This document shows, one piece after another, positions 44,864 to 53,760 of a stretch of 64,000 nucleotides of DNA. A program made the translations under genes and the position numbers. The DNA lies in the NCBI RefSeq assembly GCF_001421535.1, contig NZ_LMKN01000009.1, forward strand, positions 546,030-610,029, written 5' to 3'. How positions within the stretch are numbered: position 1 is the first letter of the stretch; every line of letters begins with the position of its first letter. A model generated the notes under the pieces. The model did not search any database. It had not been told where the DNA came from and worked only from the letters and a program-made list of their open reading frames with translations. The stretch is from Sphingomonas sp. Leaf20. GTDB lineage: Bacteria; Pseudomonadota; Alphaproteobacteria; Sphingomonadales; Sphingomonadaceae.

Positions 44864-47350
44864 GTGGCAACCGCAGCACCGCACGCATCGTCCCCAACCG
44901 CCGCGCAGACGCATCACGACGTCCTGATCGTCGGTGCGGGGCTGTCGGGAATCGATGCGGCCTACCGGGTGCAGACGGAGTGCGCGGGAAAGACCTATGC
45001 GATCCTCGAGGCGCGCGACGCGATCGGCGGCACCTGGGACCTGTTCCGCTATCCCGGGATCCGATCGGACTCGGACATGTACACGCTCGGCTTCCCGTTC
45101 CGACCCTGGTCGAGCGAGCAGGCGATCGCAGGGGGCGAGGCGATCCGCGACTATATCGCCGACACCGCCGCCGCGTTCGGGATCGATCGGCACATCCGCT
45201 TCGGCGTCCGCGTCCTCGCCGCGTCCTGGTCGTCCGCCGATGCGCGGTGGACGCTCGACGTCGAGACCGGCCCGGAACACGCGCCCGCATCGCTGACCTG
45301 CAGCTTCCTGTACATGGGCAGCGGCTATTATGATTATGCCGCGGGGTTCACGCCCGCGTTCGACGGCATCGACGACTTCACCGGTCGCGTCGTGCATCCC
45401 CAGCACTGGCCCGACGACCTCGACTATGACGGCAAGCGCGTGGTGGTGATCGGCAGCGGCGCGACCGCGGTGACGCTGGTGCCATCGATGGCAAAGTCCG
45501 CGGCGCATGTCACGATGCTGCAGCGTTCGCCGACCTATATCGTGTCGCGGCCGTCGGAGGACGGTTTCGCACGCTGGACGCATCGGCGGCTGCCGGGCGG
45601 CATCGCCGACACCGCGACGAAGTGGAAGAGCGTGCTGCTGGGGATCGCGACCTACAGCTATGCGCGCCGCAAGCCCGAGACGCTCAAGGCACTGATCCTC
45701 AAGCGCGTCCGCGCGCAGCTGCCCGACAATTACGAGGTCGAGCGCGATTTCGAGCCGAGCTATGCGCCGTGGGACCAGCGGATCTGCCTCGTGCCCGACG
45801 CCGACCTGTTCGAGGCGATGCGCGAGGGCAAGGCGACGATCGTGACCGACCGGATCGCGCGGTTCACGCCGGGCGGGATCGCGCTGGCGTCGGGCCGCGA
45901 ACTGCCCGCGGACATCGTCGTGACCGCGACCGGGCTCGTCCTGCGGCTGATGGGCGGCGTCGCGCTGCGCGTCGATGGCGCGCTCGTGAACCCCGCAGAC
46001 CGGCTGATCTACAAGGGCATGATGCTCAGCGACGTGCCCAATCTCGCGCTTGCCTTCGGCTATACCAACGCGTCGTGGACGCTGAAATGCGATCTCTCGG
46101 CGCGCTATGCCTGCCGGTTGATCCGGCACATGGACGACCACGGCTATCGATCGTGCACGCCACGGGCGGACGACGCGTCGATCACGCGCGAACCGATGCT
46201 CAACTTCACCTCGGGCTATGTACAGCGGGCGAACGCGATCTTGCCGCATCAGGGGTCGAAGGCGCCGTGGAAGGTGCACCAGAATTACGTGCTGGATCTG
46301 GCAGCGTTGAAGTTCGGAAAACTGGAGGATGGCACCATGAAGTTCGACAAGGCAGGCGACACGCGTCACTTGCCGATGGCGGCGCGGCACGACGCTGAGA
46401 AGCCCGCACCCGCAGTCCGCACCGGCGCGATCGTCGCGGCAGGTGCCGTTGCCGCCGTGGGTGGACTCGCGCTGTTCGCCGCGCTGACGCAGCGCCGCGT
46501 CGAACGTCTGATCCCCGCGGACGGACAGTTCATCGATATCGACGGCCGCCGCATGCACTATCAGGACCGCGGCGACGGGCCGGCAATCGTGATGATCCAC
46601 GGCCTGGCCGGACAGATGCGCAACTTCAGCTATGCGCTGGTCGAGCGGCTCGCCAACGATCACCGCGTGATCGTGATCGACCGCCCCGGCTCGGGCTATT
46701 CGGCCCCCGGCGCGGCGGCCAATATCCGCGCGCAGGCCGCGCAGATCGCCGCCTTCATTGCCGCGCTCGGGCTCGAACGGCCGTTGATCGTCGGTCATTC
46801 GCTGGGCGGCGCGGTTGCGCTGGCGCTCGCGCTCGATCACCCCGACCAGGTCGGCGGTCTCGCGCTGATCGCGCCGCTGACGCAGCCGCAGGAGATGATA
46901 CCGCCTGCGTTCGACCGGCTGGCGATCACCTCGGGTGCGGCGCGTGCCGCGGTCGCGTGGACGATCGCGACGCCGCTCACGCTCCTGCTCGGCCAGCGCG
47001 GGACGGAAACCGCCTTCGCACCCGAACCCGTCCCCGCAGACTTCGTGACGCGCGGCGGCGGCGCGCTGGTCGCCCGCCCCAAGAGCTTCCGCAGCGCATC
47101 GGCGGACCTCGTTGCCGCGAACGACGATCTGCCGGCGATGGCCGCATCCTATCCCAGCCTGTCGGTCCCCACTGCGATCCTCTACGGGCGTGGCGATCAG
47201 GTGCTTGATCCCGACGTCCATGGTCGTGGTCTTGCCGCCGCGCTGCCGGGCGCCGATCTCACGCTGATCGACGGCGGCCACATGATCCTGGTCACACGGC
47301 CCGACGAGACGGCGGCGTGGATCCGGACGCAGAGCGCGCGTCGCCGCTGA
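44864..47350 (+). CDS. Baeyer-Villiger-type FAD monooxygenase fused to an alpha/beta hydrolase
   Basis: A single 828-residue frame with two enzymes. Residues 1-500 form a flavin monooxygenase: FAD site GAGLSG at 24-29, BVMO fingerprint F172-x-G174-xxx-H178-xxx-W182, and NADPH Rossmann GSGATA at 197-202. It is closest in style to EthA-like enzymes. A hydrophobic segment at about 520-543 follows, then an alpha/beta hydrolase with oxyanion region HGLAG, nucleophile Ser646 (GHSLGG), acid in YGRGDQVLDP and His806 (GGHMIL). A BVMO makes esters from ketones; the fused hydrolase could cleave them. GTG start with GGAG upstream; divergent TetR gene. Substrate unknown. Confidence 0.9.
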   Translation: MATAAPHASSPTAAQTHHDVLIVGAGLSGIDAAYRVQTECAGKTYAILEARDAIGGTWDLFRYPGIRSDSDMYTLGFPFRPWSSEQAIAGGEAIRDYIADTAAAFGIDRHIRFGVRVLAASWSSADARWTLDVETGPEHAPASLTCSFLYMGSGYYDYAAGFTPAFDGIDDFTGRVVHPQHWPDDLDYDGKRVVVIGSGATAVTLVPSMAKSAAHVTMLQRSPTYIVSRPSEDGFARWTHRRLPGGIADTATKWKSVLLGIATYSYARRKPETLKALILKRVRAQLPDNYEVERDFEPSYAPWDQRICLVPDADLFEAMREGKATIVTDRIARFTPGGIALASGRELPADIVVTATGLVLRLMGGVALRVDGALVNPADRLIYKGMMLSDVPNLALAFGYTNASWTLKCDLSARYACRLIRHMDDHGYRSCTPRADDASITREPMLNFTSGYVQRANAILPHQGSKAPWKVHQNYVLDLAALKFGKLEDGTMKFDKAGDTRHLPMAARHDAEKPAPAVRTGAIVAAGAVAAVGGLALFAALTQRRVERLIPADGQFIDIDGRRMHYQDRGDGPAIVMIHGLAGQMRNFSYALVERLANDHRVIVIDRPGSGYSAPGAAANIRAQAAQIAAFIAALGLERPLIVGHSLGGAVALALALDHPDQVGGLALIAPLTQPQEMIPPAFDRLAITSGAARAAVAWTIATPLTLLLGQRGTETAFAPEPVPADFVTRGGGALVARPKSFRSASADLVAANDDLPAMAASYPSLSVPTAILYGRGDQVLDPDVHGRGLAAALPGADLTLIDGGHMILVTRPDETAAWIRTQSARRR

Positions 47351-47367
47351 CGGCTGGCCCGCGCGTC

Positions 47368-48138
47368 CTACCGCTCGCGGCCGCCCTCGAGCGATTGCCC
47401 GATCAGCGAAAAGAACGCGCGGCTGGCGGCGCTGGCCGCGACGTTCCATTCGGGGTGCCACTGCACCGCGAGCACGTCGGCGCCGCACGGTCGTGCCGAA
47501 AACGCCTCGATCAGGCCATCGGCAACGGCGCGTGCCTCGATCCGCAGCCCGGTCCCCAGCCGATCGACGCCCTGGCGGTGGACCGAGGTGACCGCGATGC
47601 TCGATCGTGCGGTTGCCGTCGCGAGCAGCCCGCCCGCGCTGAGCGCGACGTCGTGGACGTGATCGAACAAAGTCTCGTACGCCGACGCGTCGTCGGTCGC
47701 CCCGTGGTGGCTGTCGTGCACGACGTCCGTGAGCGTTCCGCCGAACAGCACGTTGAGCTCCTGCAGGCCCCGGCATATGCCGAAGACCGGGCGCGCTGCG
47801 TCGATCATCCGCGCGGCAAGCTCGAGCGCGACCGCGTCGCGGTCCAGGTCGAGCGTATCCGCCGCCGAATCCGGCTTGCCATAGCGCGCGCCGGCGACGT
47901 TCGAGCGCGACCCGGTCAGCAACAGCCCGTCGAGCCGCGCGGCCAGCGCCCGCGCGTCGATCGTGTCGGCCACCGCCGGGACCAGCAGGACGGTCGCGCC
48001 GGCATAGCGCGCGAGCGGCTCGATGAAGCGTGTCGCGACCGCCTGGATCGGGCGTTCCGCGACCTCGTTACAGCACAGGACGCCGATCACCGGCCGGATC
48101 GGTCCACCCTCGTCGCAGCACCGGCCGAAGCGCCTCAT
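47368..48138 (-). CDS. Class I glutamine-amidotransferase-like gamma-glutamyl hydrolase (PuuD type)
   Basis: A 256-residue peptidase C26 protein with nucleophile Cys122 (FGICRGLQELN) and catalytic His228 and Glu230 (VQWHPEW). Members hydrolyse gamma-glutamyl amides, for example gamma-glutamyl-GABA in the putrescine route. No other puu genes are present. Its ATG overlaps the stop of the serine-acetyltransferase gene (ATGA), so it is the last gene of a four-gene operon and may deglutamylate that operon's product. The long open frame upstream of this start is not part of the gene. Confidence 0.87.
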   Translation of the reverse strand: MRRFGRCCDEGGPIRPVIGVLCCNEVAERPIQAVATRFIEPLARYAGATVLLVPAVADTIDARALAARLDGLLLTGSRSNVAGARYGKPDSAADTLDLDRDAVALELAARMIDAARPVFGICRGLQELNVLFGGTLTDVVHDSHHGATDDASAYETLFDHVHDVALSAGGLLATATARSSIAVTSVHRQGVDRLGTGLRIEARAVADGLIEAFSARPCGADVLAVQWHPEWNVAASAASRAFFSLIGQSLEGGRER

Positions 48139-49082
48139 GCACCGCGACCGCGTAACGTCTCGTGCAGATGGTCCGCCGCCGCATCCGCGAGGATCACCGC
48201 GGTCGGCTGTGCGACCACCCCACCCGGCGGCACGTCCTCGAGCAGCCAGACGTTGCCGCCGATCGTCGCGCCCTGCCCGATCGTCACGCGGCCGAGGATC
48301 GTCGCCCCCGCATAGATCACGACATCGTCCTCGACGATCGGATGACGTGCCAGCCGCTCGCGCGCGGACACGTCGGTCACGCCGAGCGGACTGCGCGCGC
48401 CGAGCGTGACATGCTGGTAGAGCTGGACGCGGTCGCCGATGATCGCGGTCTCGCCGATCACGACGCCGGTGCCATGGTCGATGAAGAAGCGCCGGCCGAT
48501 CGTCGCGCCGGGATGGATGTCGATCCCGGTCCGGTTGTTGGCGAGTTCGGAAATGATCCGTGCGACGATCGGGGCGCCAAGGCCGTACAGCGCGTGCGCG
48601 ATCCGGTGGTAGAGGATCGCGACGATGCCCGGATAGCAGATCAGGATCTCGTCGGCGCTCCGCGCGGCCGGATCGCCCAGGAACGCGGCGCGGACGTCGT
48701 CGTCGACCAGCGTGCGGATCGGCCCGAGCTCCGCGGCGAACAGCCCGACGATCATCGCCGCCTGGCTGACGTCGAACGACAGGATCGCCTCCTCCTGCCA
48801 ATAGGCGAACTCGCTTTCGATCTGACGCTGCAGGCCGGACAACGCGCGGTGAAGGCGTACCTCGACGAACGCATCCTCGCCGTGCGCGGGACCGGCATAC
48901 TCGCCGAGCCGGCCGGGAAACAGCGCAGCGACCAGATCGTCGACCACGTGCGCGATATCCGCCTGCGACGGGAAGCGGGCTACGGTGTGACGCCCGTTCG
49001 CCTCGCGTCGCCATGCCGTCCGCGCGGCGCGAAGCTCGGCGATCGTCGATGCGATATCATGCGGGTGGTCGGTATACGCCAT
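48135..49082 (-). CDS. Serine O-acetyltransferase (EpsC/SrpH type)
   Basis: A 315-residue acetyltransferase: an N-terminal helical domain (to about 170) and a left-handed beta-helix of hexapeptide repeats (IDIHPGATIGRRFFIDHGTGVVIGETAIIGD...ARHPIVEDDVVIYAGATILG). His/Asp active-site residues are in DIHPGA and HGTG. It makes O-acetylserine from serine and acetyl-CoA. The length and N-terminus match the longer EpsC/SrpH branch rather than classic CysE. The start at 49082 is chosen because AAGGA lies 7 nt upstream. No cysteine synthase gene is next to it. Confidence 0.88.
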   Translation of the reverse strand: MAYTDHPHDIASTIAELRAARTAWRREANGRHTVARFPSQADIAHVVDDLVAALFPGRLGEYAGPAHGEDAFVEVRLHRALSGLQRQIESEFAYWQEEAILSFDVSQAAMIVGLFAAELGPIRTLVDDDVRAAFLGDPAARSADEILICYPGIVAILYHRIAHALYGLGAPIVARIISELANNRTGIDIHPGATIGRRFFIDHGTGVVIGETAIIGDRVQLYQHVTLGARSPLGVTDVSARERLARHPIVEDDVVIYAGATILGRVTIGQGATIGGNVWLLEDVPPGGVVAQPTAVILADAAADHLHETLRGRGA

Positions 49083-49102
49083 CGACATATCCTTATGGTG
49101 AT

Positions 49103-49915
49103 TCAGGCAAGCGCGGCATGGCCAGCCCCGACCGCCGCGGTTTCCCGCGCGACGATCGGTGTCAGCGCGTCGGCATCGGCAGGCACGACACCGGTGAGGA
49201 ACAGCGTTGCGCGCACGTCGGCCAGCGCAGGATCGGCGATCGCCCGGCCGAGCGCAGTGCGGAGCTTGCGGACCATGTCGTCGCTGGTCGTGGCGGCGGT
49301 CACGAACGGCAGCGTCGGCGAGTCCGGGCTGGACGCGATGATCCGCAATCGCGCCACGAGATCGGGCTCGAACCGCGCGAGCGCCGCATGGGTCACCTCG
49401 TCGATCGCGGCGATGTCGGCACGCGCCGTCCCGACCGCGATCACGCTCTCGCGGTGCGAGCCGGTCCGGACGATCGTGTCGAAGAACGGCGCCGGCAACG
49501 CATCGCGGGCGATCGTCGCGCGCAACAGGTTCATGCCGGTGTTCGAGCGCGGGTCGTTGACCGCCGCGCAACTCCGGTGGAACGCGGCGAGCGATCCGCG
49601 CGGGTCGTCGCTGCGGCAGACGATCACGCTGCGATGCGTCGGCCCGTCTCGGCCAGCCACCGCGTAGACCGGCAGCGCGAGGATGCGGAGGTCGAGATCC
49701 GGCTCGCTGACCAGTGGATAGCCGCACGCCTGCCCGAACAGCAGCCCGGGATCCCGCCACAGCGCGTGAACGTCGCGCGTCCGGTCGAGCGTGTCCGGTA
49801 TCCCGTCGCCCCCCTCCTCCCGGAGCGCGCGCGCGATCGCCGCCCACAGCAGGTCGTTCGCCCGCTGCTGCGCGGGATGGTCATACATGCCGAGCGACGC
49901 GACTGCGCGGATCAC
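49103..49915 (-). CDS. PhnD-like substrate-binding protein without signal peptide
   Basis: A 270-residue protein of the phosphate/phosphonate ABC-binding (PhnD) fold: VASLGMYDHPAQQRAND, then LLFGQACGYPLV, a hinge NDPRSNTGMNLLRATIA, and GSHRESVIAVGTARADIAAIDEVTHAAL. Unlike transport-associated members it has no signal peptide or lipobox, and no ABC permease or ATPase is nearby, so a cytosolic binding or sensing role is more likely than uptake. Start overlaps the desaturase stop (ATGA); the acetyltransferase gene follows after 20 nt. Confidence 0.8.
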   Translation of the reverse strand: MIRAVASLGMYDHPAQQRANDLLWAAIARALREEGGDGIPDTLDRTRDVHALWRDPGLLFGQACGYPLVSEPDLDLRILALPVYAVAGRDGPTHRSVIVCRSDDPRGSLAAFHRSCAAVNDPRSNTGMNLLRATIARDALPAPFFDTIVRTGSHRESVIAVGTARADIAAIDEVTHAALARFEPDLVARLRIIASSPDSPTLPFVTAATTSDDMVRKLRTALGRAIADPALADVRATLFLTGVVPADADALTPIVARETAAVGAGHAALA

Positions 49916-50811
49916 GACCCCGCCCTCCGATGGCGCGGATGGACCATGTCGTCATGCGCGGTGAAGGCAAAGCGGCGGACGATCTCGCCATAGCCGCGAT
50001 AGACCAGCATCCCCTCGCCGATCAGTCGCGCGCGGTTGTCACGGTGATAGGCGGGCAAGTCATACCAGGCGAGCATCGGGCGCTCATGGTGCGCCGCGTG
50101 CAGATTGTTGTTGAGGAACAGCACGCCGAAGATGCCGCCCCGCTCGACGCTGGCCGCACGCCCCGGGCTGGCGAGGTCGGCGCGATGCTCGGCATAGGAC
50201 CGCAGCATCGTGACCGCCATCGCGGGATAGACGACGGTCAGCGCGTACGACACGAGCCCGAAGCCGACATGGTCGAGCCACCAGAGCACCGGCGCGACCG
50301 TCACGAGGTGCACGACCCAGTCGCGACAGAACCGCGTCGGCTCGCTCGTCGCGCGACGGATCTCCGCGACCACGAAGCGCGCGACCGCGATCGGTGGTCC
50401 GAAGACCATCTGGCCGAGCAACGTCGCCTGAAGCCGTCCTATCATCTCCGTGAAGCCGCCGCCCCCTGTCCGGTACCGTGATTCCGGATCATGCTGCGGA
50501 TCGGTGATGACGTGTGCCGCATGATGCGCGCGATGGCTTCGGCGATAGAGCGAATAGGGCAGCCACAGCGACAGCGGAACGGCCCCGATCGCATCGTTGA
50601 CGACGGCGTGGCGCGTGGGGTGACCATGGATCGTCTCGTGCTGGAGCGATCCGTGCCAGGCGAGCAAGGCGCCGCCTACGATCATCATCACCGGCCACGG
50701 AATCGCCGCATGCCACGCGGTGACAGCGAGCCACCCGTCGTAAATCACCGCCGCCACGATGACCGTGGGCCAGTCGATCGTCGTCAATATCGTTGGTCGC
50801 CGCATCCTCAC
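49912..50811 (-). CDS. Membrane fatty-acid-desaturase-family protein
   Basis: A 299-residue membrane di-iron enzyme with the three histidine boxes HETIHG (about 57), HRAHH (about 92) and HAAHHE (about 240) and about four to six hydrophobic segments. Family members desaturate, hydroxylate or ketolate acyl chains, sterol-like compounds or carotenoids. The substrate is not clear here. First gene of the four-gene operon, preceded by a 254-nt gap containing TTTGCC-ATG-GGCAAA. Not similar enough to CrtW or CrtZ to call a carotenoid enzyme. Confidence 0.85.
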   Translation of the reverse strand: MRMRRPTILTTIDWPTVIVAAVIYDGWLAVTAWHAAIPWPVMMIVGGALLAWHGSLQHETIHGHPTRHAVVNDAIGAVPLSLWLPYSLYRRSHRAHHAAHVITDPQHDPESRYRTGGGGFTEMIGRLQATLLGQMVFGPPIAVARFVVAEIRRATSEPTRFCRDWVVHLVTVAPVLWWLDHVGFGLVSYALTVVYPAMAVTMLRSYAEHRADLASPGRAASVERGGIFGVLFLNNNLHAAHHERPMLAWYDLPAYHRDNRARLIGEGMLVYRGYGEIVRRFAFTAHDDMVHPRHRRAGS

Positions 50812-50867
50812 CTCCGCTCGGAGGCGTAATATCTATCGCGTTGGTATGGATTGGCAGCCTGTTCGAG

Positions 50868-50882
50868 TTTGCCATGGGCAAA
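50868..50882. promoter_or_regulatory. Inverted repeat upstream of the desaturase operon
   Basis: TTTGCC-ATG-GGCAAA, 57 nt upstream of the desaturase start, in the 254-nt gap before the tRNA gene. It is the only symmetric element noticed there and could be an operator. No matching regulator is adjacent. Confidence 0.35.
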
Positions 50883-51065
50883 ATTTAGTTGCCCGGTGCG
50901 GCATTGGGGGCGTCGATCGAAATGCGATCAGCGGAAGCGGCCAAGCAGAGTCGCACGCGCTCCCGACCCGGTGCGATCCTCCGGATCGTCGGCTAAGCAG
51001 GCCCCGCGGCCGGATGGATCTGCAAACCCGGTTCAGCGGGGTTCGACTGGCGCAATTCAGGATCT

Positions 51066-51140
51066 TGGCTGGGGCGGCAGGGTTCGAACCTGCGCATGGC
51101 GGCATCAAAAGCCGCTGCCTTACCACTTGGCGACGCCCCA
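51066..51140 (-). tRNA. tRNA-Gln (anticodon TTG)
   Basis: A 75-nt cloverleaf on the minus strand with encoded CCA. The acceptor stem is TGGGGCG/CGCCCCA; the anticodon loop TTTTGAT gives anticodon TTG (reads CAA); the T arm is GCAGG-TTCGAAC-CCTGC. Confidence 0.96.
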
Positions 51141-51192
51141 ACAGAGGCGGCCTTATAGCGGCGTGCCTCGACGTGAAAAGCCCTATCGCATC

Positions 51193-52329
51193 TTAATCGA
51201 GCCGATGCAGCCATCCGTTCGCGTCCGGCGCGAGCCCGCGCTGGATCGAGACGAGCGATTCGCGAATTCGCAGTGTCATCGGGCCCGGCTCGCCGCCGCC
51301 GATCGTGAAGCGGCCCTCGGGTGCGGCGACCGTGCCGATCGGCGTGACGACCGCAGCGGTGCCGCAGGCGAACGTCTCGACAAGCCGTCCGCTGGCCGCG
51401 TCGGCGCGCCACTGGTCGATCGAATAAGGCTCCTCGCGCACGGTGATACCCTGCGCACGCGCCAGCGTCAGGATCGAATCGCGCGTGATCCCGGGCAGGA
51501 TCGTGCCGGTCAGCGCGGGCGTCGACAGGCTGCCGTCGTCGAACACGAAGAAGACGTTCATGCCGCCCAGTTCCTCGACCCAGCGGCGTTCGGCGGCGTC
51601 GAGGAAGACGACCTGATCGCACCCCTGGCTGATCGCCTCCTTCTGCGCGAGCAGGCTCGCGGCATAGTTGCCGCCGCACTTGGCCGCGCCCGTGCCGCCC
51701 TGCGCGGCGCGCGTGTAGTTCTGGCTGACCCAGATCGACACCGCCCGCGCGCCGCCCTTGAAATAGGCGCCGACCGACGAGGCCAGCACCATGTAGAGAT
51801 ATTCCGCGCTCGGTTTCACGCCGAGGAACACCTCGCTCGCGAACATGAACGGGCGCAGGTACAGCGCGCCGCCGTCGCTGTCGGGGATCCAGTCCTGATC
51901 GACCTTCACGAGTCGCTCGACCGATTCGAGGAACAGCGCCTCGGGCAGTTCGGGCATCGCCAGCCGGCGCGCCGAGTCCTGGAAGCGGCGGGCATTGGCC
52001 TCGGGACGGAACAGCGCGGTCCCGCCGTCCGCGAGCCGGTACGCCTTCATCCCCTCGAAGATCTCCTGCGCATAATGCAGCACGGAGGACGCGGGATCCA
52101 TCATGATCGGCGCGCGAGTCGTGATCTTCGCGTCATGCCAGCCCTCGGCATCGCTGAAACGGATCACCGCCATGTGATCGGTGAAGACGCGTCCGAAGCC
52201 GGGATCGATCAGTCGCTGTGCCCGTTCGTTCGCCGCGACCGGATTGCCACAGCGTTCAAAAGCGAAGGTCGCGCCCGGTTCCGGCGACATCGAGGACGAC
52301 GAAGTGGTCGGCGACAATGGGGAATGCAT
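51193..52329 (-). CDS. ilvE: Branched-chain amino acid aminotransferase
   Basis: A 378-residue fold-IV PLP aminotransferase of the longer type. Motifs are GRVFTDHMAVIRF, SSVLHYAQEIFEGMKAYR, the PLP lysine Lys217 in TGAAKCGGNYAASL, and LVETFACGTAAVVTPIG. It catalyses the last step of Leu, Ile and Val synthesis and the first of their breakdown. GAGAG supports the ATG at 52329; a second ATG 13 codons in could also serve. Divergent from a MarR-type regulator over 41 nt. Confidence 0.95.
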   Translation of the reverse strand: MHSPLSPTTSSSSMSPEPGATFAFERCGNPVAANERAQRLIDPGFGRVFTDHMAVIRFSDAEGWHDAKITTRAPIMMDPASSVLHYAQEIFEGMKAYRLADGGTALFRPEANARRFQDSARRLAMPELPEALFLESVERLVKVDQDWIPDSDGGALYLRPFMFASEVFLGVKPSAEYLYMVLASSVGAYFKGGARAVSIWVSQNYTRAAQGGTGAAKCGGNYAASLLAQKEAISQGCDQVVFLDAAERRWVEELGGMNVFFVFDDGSLSTPALTGTILPGITRDSILTLARAQGITVREEPYSIDQWRADAASGRLVETFACGTAAVVTPIGTVAAPEGRFTIGGGEPGPMTLRIRESLVSIQRGLAPDANGWLHRLD

Positions 52330-52370
52330 CGAATTTCTCTCTTTCCACGGCTTGCCGTCGCCTAGGACCG

Positions 52371-52877
52371 ATGACTAGAACGGTCAACATGCCTGCCTCA
52401 GCGTCCCAAGCATCACCCCTGTTTCTCCGCGAACCCGAATTGCGGCGCGGCATGGAGCTCTTGTATTTCGGCCAGAGCCATCTGGTACGGTCGATCGATG
52501 CGGGGCTTGCCGAGCAAGGCCTGGGGCGTGCGCATCACCGCGCGCTGTATTTCATCGCGCGCAAGCCGGACATGACCGTCAGCGAGCTTCTGTCGCTGCT
52601 GGCGATCACCAAGCAATCGCTCGGCCGGGTCCTCAACGAGCTGACCGACCGCGACTTCATCGAGGTGCGCCCCGGCGAACGCGACCGCCGCCAGCGCCTG
52701 CTGCGGCTGACGGCGGTCGGCACCAAGATGGAGAGCGACCTGTTCGAGGCAGTGCGGCAGAAGATGTCAGCGGCGTATAATCATGCCGGGCATGGTGCGG
52801 TTGCCGGCTATTGGGCGGTGCTCGAGGGACTGATCCCCGAAGACGAGCGCGAGCAGGTGATCAAGCTGCGCGGCTGA
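52371..52877 (+). CDS. MarR-family transcriptional regulator
   Basis: A 168-residue winged-helix regulator (LGRAHHRALYFIARKPDMTVSELLSLLAITKQSLGRVLNELTDRDFIEVRPGERDRRQRLLRLT). It has the MarR recognition helix and the D-R-R wing. It sits back to back with ilvE; their start codons are 41 nt apart, so control of ilvE is possible but not shown. The ATG at 52371 follows AGGA closely; ATG 52389 is an alternative. Confidence 0.9.
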   Translation: MTRTVNMPASASQASPLFLREPELRRGMELLYFGQSHLVRSIDAGLAEQGLGRAHHRALYFIARKPDMTVSELLSLLAITKQSLGRVLNELTDRDFIEVRPGERDRRQRLLRLTAVGTKMESDLFEAVRQKMSAAYNHAGHGAVAGYWAVLEGLIPEDEREQVIKLRG

Positions 52878-52919
52878 TCGCAGCGCGGCGGCCGGCGGCA
52901 ATTTGCAGGAGCATCGTCG

Positions 52920-53726
52920 CTAACTGGCGGTGCGCGCAGCCTCGGCCATTTCCGTATTACGCCGCGCGGACGCCGCGAGCGTCCGCGACAGGAGATCCAC
53001 CAGCGCATCGCCGTCGTCGAGGATGTTCAGCCCCTCGCGCGTCGACCCGCCCGGACTGGCGACACGGTCGGCAAGCACCGCGGGCGACACGTCCGACGCA
53101 CCGGCCATCCGCCCTGCCCCGTCGAGCGTGGCGATCGCCAGCCGCGCCGCCTGATCCGCGGGCAGGCCCAGCGCCTCCCCCGCCCTGGCCAGCGCATCGG
53201 CGAAACGGAACACGAACCCCGGCCCGCATCCCGCCAGCGCGGTCACCGCGTCGAACTGCGCCTCGTCGGCGATCCACTCGACCAGTCCAAGCGGCTGCAT
53301 CATGGCCTCGGCCGCCTGCCGCGCCGTCGCGTCGCCGTCGGCGCCGTGCAGCGCAACCACACCATGACCTATCGAGACCGGCAGGTTCGGCATCGCCCGC
53401 ACCACCGCCTGCGCCTGCGACAGCGTGCCGAGTGCGGCGAGATCCACGCCTGCGAGGATCGAGATCAACAGCCGCGGCGCGTAGGCGGCAAGCGGCGTGC
53501 TCCGCAGCGCGCCAAGCTGTTGCGGCTTCAGCGCGAGCATGACGATGTCGAAAGCGGCGTCGGCGGCTGCCGGCAGCGATGCGACGACACTGACACCCGC
53601 GGGCATCGCGCGCAGGCTCGGGCTGACGACGGTGACGCCGCGCGGGTCGAGCCCGTTGGCAAGCCAGCGGTCGAGCATCGCGCGGCCCATGTTGCCGCAG
53701 CCGATCAGCAGGACACGCCCCGTCAT
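52920..53726 (-). CDS. proC: Pyrroline-5-carboxylate reductase
   Basis: A 268-residue NAD(P)H enzyme. The N-terminal Rossmann motif is LLIGCGNMGRAML, followed by VMLALKPQQL, and the C-terminal signature runs VSPAVLADRVASPGGSTREGLNIL. It makes proline from pyrroline-5-carboxylate in the cytosol. It heads a run of minus-strand genes behind the ybjN-like gene, from which it is separated by 34 nt. Confidence 0.96.
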   Translation of the reverse strand: MTGRVLLIGCGNMGRAMLDRWLANGLDPRGVTVVSPSLRAMPAGVSVVASLPAAADAAFDIVMLALKPQQLGALRSTPLAAYAPRLLISILAGVDLAALGTLSQAQAVVRAMPNLPVSIGHGVVALHGADGDATARQAAEAMMQPLGLVEWIADEAQFDAVTALAGCGPGFVFRFADALARAGEALGLPADQAARLAIATLDGAGRMAGASDVSPAVLADRVASPGGSTREGLNILDDGDALVDLLSRTLAASARRNTEMAEAARTAS

Positions 53727-53760
53727 CCGCCGCCGCCCACGCAGCGGTGCAAACCGCCGG

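Noticed and set aside
44864..47350. Possibility that the fusion is two genes joined by a missed stop
   Set aside because: The frame is continuous through the linker, no internal start with a good ribosome site was seen at the hydrolase, and the linker forms a plausible membrane helix. Resequencing would still be the final test.
48135..49847. Long N-terminal extension of the serine acetyltransferase frame to 49847
   Set aside because: The extension is antisense-like, low-complexity Arg/Ala sequence overlapping the PhnD-like gene, and a good ribosome site precedes the ATG at 49082.
49912..50811. Desaturase as a second carotenoid ketolase
   Set aside because: Histidine boxes are those of the broad desaturase family, but the CrtW-specific surrounding motifs seen at 29867-30628 are missing.
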